From positions 31,021-95,020 of the forward strand of contig JAOAIU010000027.1 in the NCBI GenBank assembly GCA_026414545.1: DNA of 64,000 bases. The letters are read 5' to 3'. This DNA comes from Candidatus Saccharicenans sp. Lineage in GTDB: Bacteria; Acidobacteriota; Aminicenantia; Aminicenantales; Saccharicenantaceae. Position numbers and translations under genes: made by a program. Positions 19,798 to 29,061 of this stretch are shown in pieces. The notes under the pieces are model-generated. The model made no database searches, was not told where the DNA came from, and worked only from the letters and a program-made list of their open reading frames with translations. Each line of letters opens with the position of its first letter. Position 1 is the first letter of the stretch.

Positions 19798-19872
19798 AGT
19801 CGGAGCCGGGCTCCGAGTCACTCACCGCTGGATTACTTCCCTTTTATATTCTTACGGTTTTTACTTTCACCT

Positions 19873-20700
19873 TTAATCTCTGCCCGGTTTCTTTTTATTA
19901 CTTTTCCGAACGGCGGTTTTATTTTTCTTAACCTTTTCCCAGACGCGGTCCAGTTCATCCGGAGAACATTCCTCAACCTTCCTGCCTCTTTTCTTCAGTT
20001 CTTTTTCCAGCTGCCGGAAGCGCCGTTCAAACTTCCGCCCGGCCTGCCGGAGAACGATTTCCGGGTTATAGCCCAGCAGCCGGCTGACGTTGACCAGGGA
20101 AAATAGGGTGTCGCCCAGCTCTTCGGCTATTCTCTTTCTTCTTTTCTCCTTTAAGGACTTTTCCAGCTCGGCCACCTCTTCCTTGACTTTTTCCAGGGCG
20201 GAGAGAGCCTCCGGCCAGTCGAAACCATGGGCCGCCGCTCGCTGCCCCAGCATATAGGCATAGACCAGAGATGGAGCCGAAGCAGGAAGTCCGTCCAGTA
20301 TGGACCGGCGCTTTTTTTCACTCAGTTTATTCTTCTGCCAGCCGGCCAGGACCGCTTCCGGGCTCAACCTGGATTTTTCGCCGAAAACGTGGGGGTGACG
20401 TTCGACCATTTTGCGGTTAATGCCCTCAAGGACATCAGCCAGGGTGAACAAGCCTTCTTCCTCGTAAAATCTGGCCAGGAAAACCACCTCCATCAAGACA
20501 TCACCCAGCTCCTCCCGGGCAGCCTCGGGGGGACCGGAGCTTATGGCTTCCACCGCTTCATAAACTTCCTCAAGGAAATAGTTCAGGATATCCCGGCGGC
20601 TCCTGGCCCGGTCCCAGGGGCAACCCCCGGGTGAACGTAGCCTGGCTATTATTTCCACCAGTTGCCGGAATCGGCCTCCGGCCTCAGTCGCAGCTCTCAC
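19873..20700 (-). CDS. mazG: Nucleoside triphosphate pyrophosphohydrolase MazG
   Basis: LRSPGGCPWDRARSRRDILNYFLEEVYEAVEAISSG...EELGDVLMEVVFLARFYEE (two MazG domains). Confidence 0.95.
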   Translation of the reverse strand: MRAATEAGGRFRQLVEIIARLRSPGGCPWDRARSRRDILNYFLEEVYEAVEAISSGPPEAAREELGDVLMEVVFLARFYEEEGLFTLADVLEGINRKMVERHPHVFGEKSRLSPEAVLAGWQKNKLSEKKRRSILDGLPASAPSLVYAYMLGQRAAAHGFDWPEALSALEKVKEEVAELEKSLKEKRRKRIAEELGDTLFSLVNVSRLLGYNPEIVLRQAGRKFERRFRQLEKELKKRGRKVEECSPDELDRVWEKVKKNKTAVRKSNKKKPGRD

Positions 20701-20714
20701 TTCCAGGCCTCCAC

Positions 20715-20743
20715 TTGAATTTTATTCAAATAATGGCTATGAT
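20715..20743 (+). promoter_or_regulatory. Candidate promoter upstream of the DUF1844 gene
   Basis: TTGAAT (20715-20720), 17-nt spacer, TATGAT (20738-20743). Confidence 0.5.
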
Positions 20744-20821
20744 TTAACTCCGTAAGTTACCTTAATGGCGGTATTTTTTCAACCCGGGCATTAAGCCACC
20801 AAACAAGGGGTAAAACGCCAG

Positions 20822-21130
20822 ATGGACGACCGAACCAAGAACGGGCAGGACCCGGAAGAATCCCGTGAATTCATGCCACCGCTGGAATTCAGCTCCATCG
20901 TTTTCCCCATCTACACCCAGGCCTTAATCAAGCTCGGCCTGCTGGAAGACCCCAGGACCAACCAGCTGGAAACCAATCTTGAATATGCCCGGAGGTTGAT
21001 CGACATCCTGGACCTGTTGCGCGACCGGACCAAGGGCAATCTGGAGCCGGAAGAAGAAAATTTCCTGGAAGCGGTTCTCTCCCAGCTCAAGCTCAACTAT
21101 CTCAAGAAGGTTGAGGCCATCAAGCTCTGA
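20822..21130 (+). CDS. DUF1844 domain protein
   Basis: PLEFSSIVFPIYTQALIKLGLLEDPRTNQLETNLEYARRLIDILDLLRDRTKGNLEPEEENFLEAVLSQLKLNYLK. Confidence 0.88.
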   Translation: MDDRTKNGQDPEESREFMPPLEFSSIVFPIYTQALIKLGLLEDPRTNQLETNLEYARRLIDILDLLRDRTKGNLEPEEENFLEAVLSQLKLNYLKKVEAIKL

Positions 21131-21135
21131 ACTCA

Positions 21136-22080
21136 ATGAAAGTTTTTCGCCGCCTGTCATCCCGGTTAAGACCCCTGTCCGAAGGCTCTGTTCTGGCCAT
21201 AGGCATCTTTGACGGCTGCCACCTCGGTCACCAGAAGATTCTTAAAGAGCTTATAAAGCAGAGCCGGCGGCTGGGAGTGGCGGCCGGCTTGATGACTTTT
21301 TCTCCCCACCCGGACCGAATCCTGAACCGCAAAAAAATCAACCTGATCCAGACCGGCCGGCAGAAGCTGGAATACCTGGAAAACCAGGGCCTGGATTACT
21401 GCCTGGTCCTTTCCCTGGAAAGGGACCTGGCCGCGCTCAGCGGCCAGGAATTTGCCAGCCAGATCCTCAAAAAAAAGCTGGGCATCAGCCGGGTAGTGGT
21501 CGGCCAGAATTTTCGCTTCGGGCATAACCGGCGGTGCGGGGTGCGGGAGCTCAGGGTTTTTGGCCGTGTCCATGGTTTTCGGGTCGTTGCGGTTAACCCG
21601 GTGAAGAAAGGCGGAACCCAGGTCAGTTCCAGCCTGATCAGGAAGCTCCTGGATAAAGGCCGGGTGGAGACGGCAGCCAGACTCCTGGGTCGGCCTTATG
21701 AAATCTACGGAACCATAGTCAAGGGACGCGGTTTGGGCCGGATTCTCGGATTCCCCACCATCAACCTCAAGACTGAAAATGAGATATTGCCCTCGGGGGT
21801 TTATCTGAGCCTGGTTAAGATAGATGACGGAGCCTACCCGGCTGTGGCTAACATAGGCTTCCGCCCTACCTTCAACGGGAGGCAACCATCGGTTGAGGCT
21901 CACCTGCTGGACTTTTCCGGCAGACTTTACGGGCGCAAAGCCAGGCTTTATCTTTTGAAAAAGCTCCGGGACGAAAAGAAATTCCACTCGGTCGAAGCTC
22001 TCCGCAGGCAGATTTCCGCCGATGTCTCCCGGGCCAGGAGGCTTTTCCGAGCCGCTGGCCGCCGGCTTTCAAAACCTTGA
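21136..22080 (+). CDS. ribF: Bifunctional riboflavin kinase/FAD synthetase
   Basis: AIGIFDGCHLGHQKIL; FSPHPDRIL; VVGQNFRFGHNR; GRGLGRILGFPTINLK; SGVYLSLV. Confidence 0.95.
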   Translation: MKVFRRLSSRLRPLSEGSVLAIGIFDGCHLGHQKILKELIKQSRRLGVAAGLMTFSPHPDRILNRKKINLIQTGRQKLEYLENQGLDYCLVLSLERDLAALSGQEFASQILKKKLGISRVVVGQNFRFGHNRRCGVRELRVFGRVHGFRVVAVNPVKKGGTQVSSSLIRKLLDKGRVETAARLLGRPYEIYGTIVKGRGLGRILGFPTINLKTENEILPSGVYLSLVKIDDGAYPAVANIGFRPTFNGRQPSVEAHLLDFSGRLYGRKARLYLLKKLRDEKKFHSVEALRRQISADVSRARRLFRAAGRRLSKP

Positions 22081-22137
22081 CTTTTGGTCGATTTTAGCTA
22101 AATATAACTCTTTCAACCAATAAGAGTGAGGTTGCTG

Positions 22138-22701
22138 ATGAAAAATAAAGTTAAAGCCCGGGTGATGGACAACGGAAAAATCCGCCGCACCCTGGTGAGG
22201 ATGGCCACCGAAATTGCTGAGCGTAATCGGGACCTGAAAAACCTGATTTTGGTGGGCATCAAGACCAGGGGAATTTACCTGGTCAACCGTATAGCTGATA
22301 TCTTGAAGCAGACCGAAGGTCTGGAAGTCCCCGTCATCACCCTGGATATCACCCCCTACCGTGATGACCTGAAAAAGACTGATAAAAGTAAAATAATCGA
22401 TAAGAATGAAATAAAAGCCAGGCTGGATGGCCGGGACGTACTGCTGATAGACGATGTGCTCTTTACCGGCCGAACCATCAGGGCGGCCATGGAGGCCATC
22501 TTCGACCTCGGTCGTCCCCGCACCATTCAGCTGGCCGTGCTCATCGACCGCGGGCACCGGGAACTACCTATCCGCCCGGATTATGTCGGCCGCCTGCTGC
22601 CCACTTCCCGAAGGGAGCGGGTGGAAGTTCGCCTGAAGGAAATAGACGGGGTCGATGAAGTCCTGATTACCGAACCCCAGGTCAAGCTGAACAAAAAATA
22701 G
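22138..22701 (+). CDS. pyrR: Bifunctional pyr operon regulator/uracil phosphoribosyltransferase PyrR
   Basis: RMATEIAERNRDLKNLILVGIKTRGIYLVNRIADIL; DVLLIDDVLFTGRTIRAAMEAIFDLGRPRTIQLAVLIDRGHRELPIRPDYVG. ATG 22138 preferred over the track start at 22126. Confidence 0.95.
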   Translation: MKNKVKARVMDNGKIRRTLVRMATEIAERNRDLKNLILVGIKTRGIYLVNRIADILKQTEGLEVPVITLDITPYRDDLKKTDKSKIIDKNEIKARLDGRDVLLIDDVLFTGRTIRAAMEAIFDLGRPRTIQLAVLIDRGHRELPIRPDYVGRLLPTSRRERVEVRLKEIDGVDEVLITEPQVKLNKK

Positions 22702-22728
22702 ATTATAATCGGTGGCGGGAGTTCAGGC

Positions 22729-24030
22729 TTGAAGCTTCTGATTAAAAAAGGAAGGGTACTGGACCCGGGCCAGAAGATTGACGGAGTCTTTGACCTGTTG
22801 CTGGCCGAAGGTCGAATTGTGGATATTCAGACCGAAATCAGGGTCGAAACGGATCGGGTGGTAGAAGCCAGCGGCCTGGTGGTGGTGCCTGGATTTATTG
22901 ACCTCCACGTCCACCTGCGGGAACCAGGTTTCGAGCACAAGGAAACGATTGCCAGCGGCAGCCGGGCCGCCGCCCGGGGAGGTTTTACCACCATCTGTTG
23001 CATGCCCAACACCAGCCCGGTGGCTGACTCGGTGGAGATAATTAAGTTCATTAAAGAAAAGGCCAGAAAGGAGGCGGTGGTCAACATCCTGCCTGTGGCC
23101 GCCGTCACCGTGGGACAGAAGGGCCAGGAACTGGCACCGCTGGAAGAGCTGGCTGCGGCCGGCGCCGTCGCTTTCTCCGACGACGGCCAGCCCGTCTGGA
23201 ACAGTGCTCTGATGAGGCAGGCCATGGAAAGAGCAGCCAGCCTGGGCCGATTACTCATAGACCATTGCGAAGAAAAATCCCTGGCGGCCGGCGGAGTCAT
23301 CCATGAGGGGCAAGTGTCCAGGAACCTCAACCTTCCGGGCATCCCAGCCGAGGCCGAGGAAATCATGGTGGCCAGGGACCTCATTCTGGCCAGGCATAAT
23401 GGATGGCCGGTCCACCTGGCCCATCTGAGCACGGCCGGCTCGGTAGCCCTCCTCGACTGGGCCAGGGCGGAAGGAGTCCCGGTTTCAGCCGAGGTCACCC
23501 CTCACCATCTACTTCTGACTGAAGAGCTGCTTTTGACCCGGGACCCCGTATATAAGGTTAATCCCCCCCTCCGGACCGAAACGGACCGCCGGGCTTTGCT
23601 CCAGGCCCTCAAGAGCGGGTTGATCGAGGTCATTGCCACCGACCATGCCCCGCACGCCGAACAGGAAAAAGCCCTGGGCCTGGAAAAGGCACCGTTCGGG
23701 ATCAACGGACTGGAAACTGCTGTCCCCTCCCTGCTGGACAGGCTGGTAAGAACCGCGGAGCTTCCTCTTGAGCGTTTGATACAGGCCCTGACCATAGCCC
23801 CGGCCAGGCTGCTGAAGCTTGAAAATAAGGGGCGGATTAAGATTGGCGCCGAGGCCGACCTGGTACTCCTGGACATTAACGGAACAACTTCGGTCAGGCG
23901 CGAAGACCTTCAGTCGCGGAGCAAGAACACCCCCTTCCTTAATACCAGCTTCCGCGGGGCCGTGGCCATGACCATCGTTGGCGGAAAGGTTGTCTATCCT
24001 TCTGAAAAAGATAACAAAAATATCGGATAG
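22729..24030 (+). CDS. pyrC: Dihydroorotase
   Basis: VVPGFIDLHVHLREPGFEHKETIASGSRAAARGGFTTICCMPNT; VIATDHAPH; TTG start. Confidence 0.95.
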   Translation: MKLLIKKGRVLDPGQKIDGVFDLLLAEGRIVDIQTEIRVETDRVVEASGLVVVPGFIDLHVHLREPGFEHKETIASGSRAAARGGFTTICCMPNTSPVADSVEIIKFIKEKARKEAVVNILPVAAVTVGQKGQELAPLEELAAAGAVAFSDDGQPVWNSALMRQAMERAASLGRLLIDHCEEKSLAAGGVIHEGQVSRNLNLPGIPAEAEEIMVARDLILARHNGWPVHLAHLSTAGSVALLDWARAEGVPVSAEVTPHHLLLTEELLLTRDPVYKVNPPLRTETDRRALLQALKSGLIEVIATDHAPHAEQEKALGLEKAPFGINGLETAVPSLLDRLVRTAELPLERLIQALTIAPARLLKLENKGRIKIGAEADLVLLDINGTTSVRREDLQSRSKNTPFLNTSFRGAVAMTIVGGKVVYPSEKDNKNIG

Positions 24031-24038
24031 AAGGCGCG

Positions 24039-24827
24039 GTGAACTTGGTTAGCGTCGAAAAAAAACTCGGCTACAGGTTTCAGAATCCTGCTCTTTTGAA
24101 ACAGGCTCTGACTCACAGTTCCTTTGCCTACGAGCATCTGGAAGACAAAGTCCAGGACAACGAAATCCTGGAGTTCCTGGGTGATTCAGTGGTGGGCCTG
24201 GTCCTGGCCGATTTCCTCCGGCAGGCTTACCCCGAACTGGGTGAAGGACAACTGTCCAAGCTCAAGGCAGCTCTGGTATCCACCAGTTCCCTCTCCATTC
24301 TGGCCAGAAAGCTGGGGCTGGACAGGGCCATTCTGCTGGGTCGAGGTGAAGAAAAGAGCGGAGGACGCAAGAAAAAGAGCATCCTGGCCGGCACCTTTGA
24401 AGCCCTGATGGGCGCGGTCTACCTGGATAGCGACTTCGAGACCAGCCGCCACGTGCTCCAGGCACTGGTCAAAAAGTATTTCAAGAAACTTCCTAGGGAC
24501 AATTTCCAGATCAATAATTTCAAGTCAGCCCTGCAGGAGTACTTTGGCCAGCACAAACTCCCGGGGCCGGCTTACAGGACCGTTACTGAGACCGGGCCAG
24601 CCCACAACCGGGTATTCACGGTTGAGGTTCTGTCCGGCGATAAGGTCCTGGCCAGGGCCAGCGGTCCATCCAAGAAAAGTGCCGAACAGAAAGCCGCTCA
24701 GAAGGCCCTAAAGAAAATGCTCAAGGACAGCTTCAAGGTCTTCAGCGAGGAGGCCTTCATCGTTAACCCGGAGTCAATGGCCGAAGCGCCACCGAATGCT
24801 CAGGGAAAGAATATCAAGAAAGGCTGA
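24039..24827 (+). CDS. rnc: Ribonuclease III
   Basis: NEILEFLGDSVVGLVLADFL signature; GTFEALMGAVYLD; C-terminal dsRBD (GPSKKSAEQKAAQKALKKM). Confidence 0.96.
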   Translation: MNLVSVEKKLGYRFQNPALLKQALTHSSFAYEHLEDKVQDNEILEFLGDSVVGLVLADFLRQAYPELGEGQLSKLKAALVSTSSLSILARKLGLDRAILLGRGEEKSGGRKKKSILAGTFEALMGAVYLDSDFETSRHVLQALVKKYFKKLPRDNFQINNFKSALQEYFGQHKLPGPAYRTVTETGPAHNRVFTVEVLSGDKVLARASGPSKKSAEQKAAQKALKKMLKDSFKVFSEEAFIVNPESMAEAPPNAQGKNIKKG

Positions 24828-24867
24828 CAGCTGGTAGCGGCCAATTCTCAATCCTGCCCATTAAGTC

Positions 24868-24893
24868 AGCTTTTTCCGGTCGCCGGAAAGGCT
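24868..24893. terminator. Hairpin between convergent rnc and AI-2E transporter genes
   Basis: AGCTTTTTCCGG-TCG-CCGGAAAGGCT; TTTCCGG/CCGGAAA core plus outer AGC/GCT pairs; T-rich on both strands. Confidence 0.6.
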
Positions 24894-24964
24894 TATTAGC
24901 AGGAATTTTGCGCCTGGTTTCAGGGGTCGTTAATCTCTCTGAAAATTGAACCCGGCCATTCCTC

Positions 24965-25984
24965 TTACTTGCTCATCAAGACCGCCACGAATTTAAGGGA
25001 AGGCACATTTTCAAATACTATTTTGAGCACAGCCAGCAACGGAACGGCCAGGAACATTCCGGCAACACCCCACAGCCAACCCCAGAAAATCAACGAAAAA
25101 ATTACCAGCAGCGGGCTGAGGTCCAGGCTGCGCCCCATGAGCCTGGGGTCGACAAAATTACCTATGACGGTCTGAATGAGGCCGAGCAGGATCAAAACCC
25201 AGACCGGGACCAGGGAATTCCCGAACTGGAAGAAGGCGATCAGGACGGCCAGGACGGTGGCTATTATTGAACCAATGGATGGTATATAGTTCAGGATAAA
25301 GGTCAGGAAGCCCAGCAAGAGGGCAAAATCCACATCGAAAAGCAGCAGGATGAAAGTGGCCAGGACACCGGTCAGCAGGCTTACCAGTGTCTTGACAGCC
25401 AGGTATTTCTGGACCTGGCGGTTGATGCTGGACACCACCCGGTTGACGTAAACCGCCCGGTCTTCAGCCAGGGCCGTGGCTATCTTGGCTGGCAGCTTGT
25501 CCCGGCCGGCCAGGATAAAAATGACAAAGACAAAAACCATCAGCAATTTCCCCAGGAAAGTCAGAAATGAACCAAGGGTGCCAAGCAGAAGGCCGGTCAG
25601 TTTATCCACGTTTAGCTGGGAGATTATGGTCGGAACGCTGACCTTGAAGGGCAGACGTTCCAGCCAGTCAATCAGCTCGGCCATCAGAGAATTAACCTGG
25701 CGACTGTACTTGGGAAACTCGGTAGCAAAATACTTACCGCTGGAAAAGAGCAACAAGCCCAGAAGGTAAATAAAGGAAAAGGTCAGAATGAGAATGGAGA
25801 TGATGGCCAGAAGCTTGGGAACCTTGAGCCTGACCAGCCAGTCCAGCAGCGGGGAAACGGCGTAGGAAATAAAAAGGGCCACAATGAAAGGCAGGAGGAC
25901 AGGCCTGGCAATCCTTAAGATGATACCGGTGATGAACAGAACGATTATCACCAGGGAGATTCTGGTCAGTCTGGACTCGGCCAA
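24965..25984 (-). CDS. AI-2E/PerM family transporter
   Basis: Multiple TM segments; LLGFLTFILNYIPSIGSIIATVLAVLIAFFQFG; GNFVDPRLMGRSLDLSPLLVIFSLIFWGWLWGVAGMFLAVPLLAVLKIV. Confidence 0.92.
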   Translation of the reverse strand: MAESRLTRISLVIIVLFITGIILRIARPVLLPFIVALFISYAVSPLLDWLVRLKVPKLLAIISILILTFSFIYLLGLLLFSSGKYFATEFPKYSRQVNSLMAELIDWLERLPFKVSVPTIISQLNVDKLTGLLLGTLGSFLTFLGKLLMVFVFVIFILAGRDKLPAKIATALAEDRAVYVNRVVSSINRQVQKYLAVKTLVSLLTGVLATFILLLFDVDFALLLGFLTFILNYIPSIGSIIATVLAVLIAFFQFGNSLVPVWVLILLGLIQTVIGNFVDPRLMGRSLDLSPLLVIFSLIFWGWLWGVAGMFLAVPLLAVLKIVFENVPSLKFVAVLMSK

Positions 25985-25995
25985 GGTGGGCTCCC

Positions 25996-26916
25996 CTACT
26001 TAACGGTGGCCAGCTTCTGACCCAGCTTTTCAAATTGCTTGAGAACCTGAGGCAGAAGCTCGTCAGGAACCCGGCTGAAACCGTAAAGGTAGCTCCCGAC
26101 CTGACCCAGCAGGACATGCTGCCCGTAAGCATTTTTCTGGTGGTACCGGGAATCTTCCTTTAGGAACGGGTTTTTCTCCCCGGCATAGAAGGCCACCAGC
26201 TTCTGCAAACGCGAAGCGGCTTCGGCCGGGGAGCCGCTATCTATTACCAGGCCTTCATACTCTGCTTGACCCTGGCGATAGAGAACCACATAACCATGGT
26301 TTAGAAAATCAAAGCCCATGAAATTCTTTTTTATGAATTTTTCAGAATTCTTTACCCGGTTTTCCGGCGGGAACAGCCGAAAAACCTCGGGCAGGCCGCC
26401 TTTATCCCTGACCCGGGCTTCAACCTCGCGCGCAAACTGCTTCAGGAAGTCCGGGGTTTCTCCTCCGCCGTTATAACATATCAACTTGACGTAATAGCTC
26501 CCGGCAATAAAATTTAAGACTTCCTCTTCCTGGTAGCCGGCATTGCCGATGTTCAAATCAGGACTGTCCGGATAACGTTCGGAGCTGAAGATGCCGAAGG
26601 CATTCAGAGGTAGGCCCATATCGTATATTTCCAGGGTCAGGGTAGTTTCAGTCCCATCCTTCTGGTACTGGGCGACAATCAATTCTTTAAAATCATAGCT
26701 GAGGTAAGCCTCGGCCGCCCCGTCTATGTACTCGTAAAGAGTGCCCGGCGAATAGAGCTGCGGCTCTTCCTGAAATTTCCAGCCGTCCGGCCGGGGGAGC
26801 AGCGCTTTGAGGTTAGAATCGGGAGCCGGGGCCCCGATGGCTGTGGCATAGACCAGCAGGATCAGACTGAGATTTTTTATGGCCGAAAAAAGGCGATTAC
26901 TTGTCGTTTTCATCAT
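25996..26916 (-). CDS. DUF6599-like secreted protein
   Basis: Signal peptide; LYEYIDGAAEAYLSYDFKELIVAQYQKDGTETTLTLEIYDMGLPLNAFGIFSSERYP matches my recollection of this family; not database-checked. Confidence 0.7.
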   Translation of the reverse strand: MMKTTSNRLFSAIKNLSLILLVYATAIGAPAPDSNLKALLPRPDGWKFQEEPQLYSPGTLYEYIDGAAEAYLSYDFKELIVAQYQKDGTETTLTLEIYDMGLPLNAFGIFSSERYPDSPDLNIGNAGYQEEEVLNFIAGSYYVKLICYNGGGETPDFLKQFAREVEARVRDKGGLPEVFRLFPPENRVKNSEKFIKKNFMGFDFLNHGYVVLYRQGQAEYEGLVIDSGSPAEAASRLQKLVAFYAGEKNPFLKEDSRYHQKNAYGQHVLLGQVGSYLYGFSRVPDELLPQVLKQFEKLGQKLATVK

Positions 26917-27025
26917 CTCCTCCGTGTGATTTCAATATATCCAGTTTCTGATTTAAATTCAACCACCGCCGGACTGGTTCTATTGACAACCCGGGAGTTA
27001 AGGACCATCATAATCCTGGCTAAAA

Positions 27026-27922
27026 ATGAGCAAAGCCAGAGTGGTTATTGTAACCTGCAGCCGCAATTTCCCCGACATCACCCGTCCCGACCCCGGGCTT
27101 ATCCTGGCCATGCTGAAGAAAGGTTTTCAGGCTCTCGGTGGAGCGGCCCGGGCTGAAGATGCCCTGGGGCAATGGTTCCGGCCGGGGGAAATTGTCGGCC
27201 TCAAGGTCAATACCATTGGCCGACGGGCCCTGAGCACCAGTCCAGAAACAGCCCTGGCCCTGGGCCTGTGGCTCGGCCAAACCATCAGCGGCCAAGAAAA
27301 TATCATCATCTGGGACCGGACCGACGAGGAACTAAAAGACGCGGGTTATAAGCTCTCAACCTCCCCGGACAGCCTGAAAATATTCGGCACCGATAACCGC
27401 CGGGCTGGTTACCAGTCCGAACCAACCGCCCACCGCCATCTCGGCAGCCTGTTTTCTCGTATCCAGGCAGAATTCATCCAGGCCAGCATCAGTCTGGCTC
27501 TGCTCAAGGACCATGGTCTGGCTGGGGTCACCGCTGGCCTCAAGAACTATTTCGGGGCAATCCATAATCCCAACAAGTACCACGATTCCAACTGCGACCC
27601 TTACATTGCCGAGTTGTTCGAAACCAAACCTGTTCGAGAGAAACATCGCCTGACCATTCTCGATGCCCTGCGAGTTCAATACCATCGCGGTCCTTCCTAC
27701 CATCCACAATGGCTGGCCATTGCCCGAAAACTAATCTTCAGCCTGGACCCGGTTGCGGCTGACACCGTCGGCTGGAAATTGATAGAAGAGCTCCGGGCTA
27801 AAAAGGGGCTGCCCAGCCTCAAAGAAGAGGGACGGGAACCGGGCTACCTGATGACGGCGGAAAAACTCAACCTCGGGCAGGCCCGGCTGGAGAATATCGA
27901 GATTATCGAAGAAGAGGTATAA
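27026..27922 (+). CDS. DUF362 domain protein (no ferredoxin domain apparent)
   Basis: GLKVNTIG...ISLALLKDHGLAGVTAGLKNYFGAIHNPNKYHDSNCDPYIAEL...LTILDALRVQYHRGP...DPVAADTVGWKLIEE. Confidence 0.85.
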   Translation: MSKARVVIVTCSRNFPDITRPDPGLILAMLKKGFQALGGAARAEDALGQWFRPGEIVGLKVNTIGRRALSTSPETALALGLWLGQTISGQENIIIWDRTDEELKDAGYKLSTSPDSLKIFGTDNRRAGYQSEPTAHRHLGSLFSRIQAEFIQASISLALLKDHGLAGVTAGLKNYFGAIHNPNKYHDSNCDPYIAELFETKPVREKHRLTILDALRVQYHRGPSYHPQWLAIARKLIFSLDPVAADTVGWKLIEELRAKKGLPSLKEEGREPGYLMTAEKLNLGQARLENIEIIEEEV

Positions 27923-27933
27923 TAAAAAGGAAT

Positions 27934-29061
27934 ATGGACCGCCGCGATTTCCTGAAATGTTCGCTCTCAGGCTGCAGCCTGTGTCTGCTGCCCTGGCTTT
28001 CTGCCTCAGGCAATTTTTTGGCCAGCGGTCCCCTTCCGGGCGCCGGTCTGTCCCGGGTAGAAGCCCGGTATTATCAGAAGCTGCCCGACCGGGAAATTAA
28101 GTGCAACCTCTGCCCGCGGTTCTGCCAGCTCGGGGACAAGGAAAGGGGATTTTGCGGGGTGAGGGAGAACCAGGACGGAAAATACTATACCCTGGTCTAT
28201 GGCCAGGTAGCCAGTCTGAACGTCGACCCCATAGAAAAGAAACCCTTTTTCCACTTCCTGCCAGGCTCCGAGGCTTTTTCCCTGGCTACTGCCGGCTGCA
28301 ACCTCAGCTGCAAGTTCTGCCAGAACTGGGAAATTTCCCAGATGCGCCCGGAACAGGTCAAAAACATCAGCCTCCTGCCCGAAGCTCTGGTAGCCTCCTG
28401 TGAGCGGTATGATTGCCCGGTCATCGCTTACACCTACACCGAGCCCGTTGTCTTCTTTGAATACATGTACGACAGCAGCCTGCTGGCCAGGAAAAAGGGC
28501 ATCCGGAACGTGGTGGTAACCGCCGGCTACATCAACCCGGAGCCTCTGGCCGACTTGCTCCGGGTGGTGGAAGCCATAAAGGTGGACCTCAAGGCCTTTA
28601 ACCAGAATTTTTATCGCGAATACGTCCGGGGAGAACTACAGCCTGTACTCCAGACCATAAAGCAAATTGCCCGCTCTGGGACCTGGTTAGAAATCGTCTA
28701 CCTGGTAATTCCCACCCTCAACGATAACCCCTCCGAAATCCGGGACATGTGCCGTTATCTCAAGAACGAAATCGGGCCAGATTACCCGATTCATTTTTCC
28801 CGCTTCCAGCCCATGTACCTGGTCAAGAACCTGCCGCCAACGCCCGTTTCCACCCTGGAAAAGCTCCGGGAGGTAGCCCTGGCCGAAGGTCTGCACCATG
28901 TCTACGTTGGCAACGTTCCCGGTCATCCCGGAGAAAACACCTATTGCCCCAAATGTGGTAAATTAATAATCGAAAGATACGGTTATGTCATCAGAAAAAG
29001 GGAAATGAGCGGGAACAAATGTCGCTATTGCGGTCAGGTCATTTCGGGGGTCTGGAGCTAG
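27934..29061 (+). CDS. AmrS-like radical SAM protein (AmmeMemoRadiSam family) with Tat-type signal
   Basis: MDRRDFLKCSLSGCSLCLLPWLSASG twin-Arg leader; KCNLCPRFCQLGDKERGFCGVREN; ATAGCNLSCKFCQNWEIS (CxxxCxxC); C-terminal CPKCGK...CRYCGQ. Confidence 0.9.
   Translation: MDRRDFLKCSLSGCSLCLLPWLSASGNFLASGPLPGAGLSRVEARYYQKLPDREIKCNLCPRFCQLGDKERGFCGVRENQDGKYYTLVYGQVASLNVDPIEKKPFFHFLPGSEAFSLATAGCNLSCKFCQNWEISQMRPEQVKNISLLPEALVASCERYDCPVIAYTYTEPVVFFEYMYDSSLLARKKGIRNVVVTAGYINPEPLADLLRVVEAIKVDLKAFNQNFYREYVRGELQPVLQTIKQIARSGTWLEIVYLVIPTLNDNPSEIRDMCRYLKNEIGPDYPIHFSRFQPMYLVKNLPPTPVSTLEKLREVALAEGLHHVYVGNVPGHPGENTYCPKCGKLIIERYGYVIRKREMSGNKCRYCGQVISGVWS

Noticed and set aside
19801-19815. CGGAGCCGGGCTCCG palindrome as a possible terminator after prfB
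   Set aside because: Short, no U-tract on either strand; too weak to list as a supported terminator.
18772-19821. 349-aa minus-strand ORF
   Set aside because: Antisense to prfB, whose GGQ motif and frameshift site establish the coding strand.
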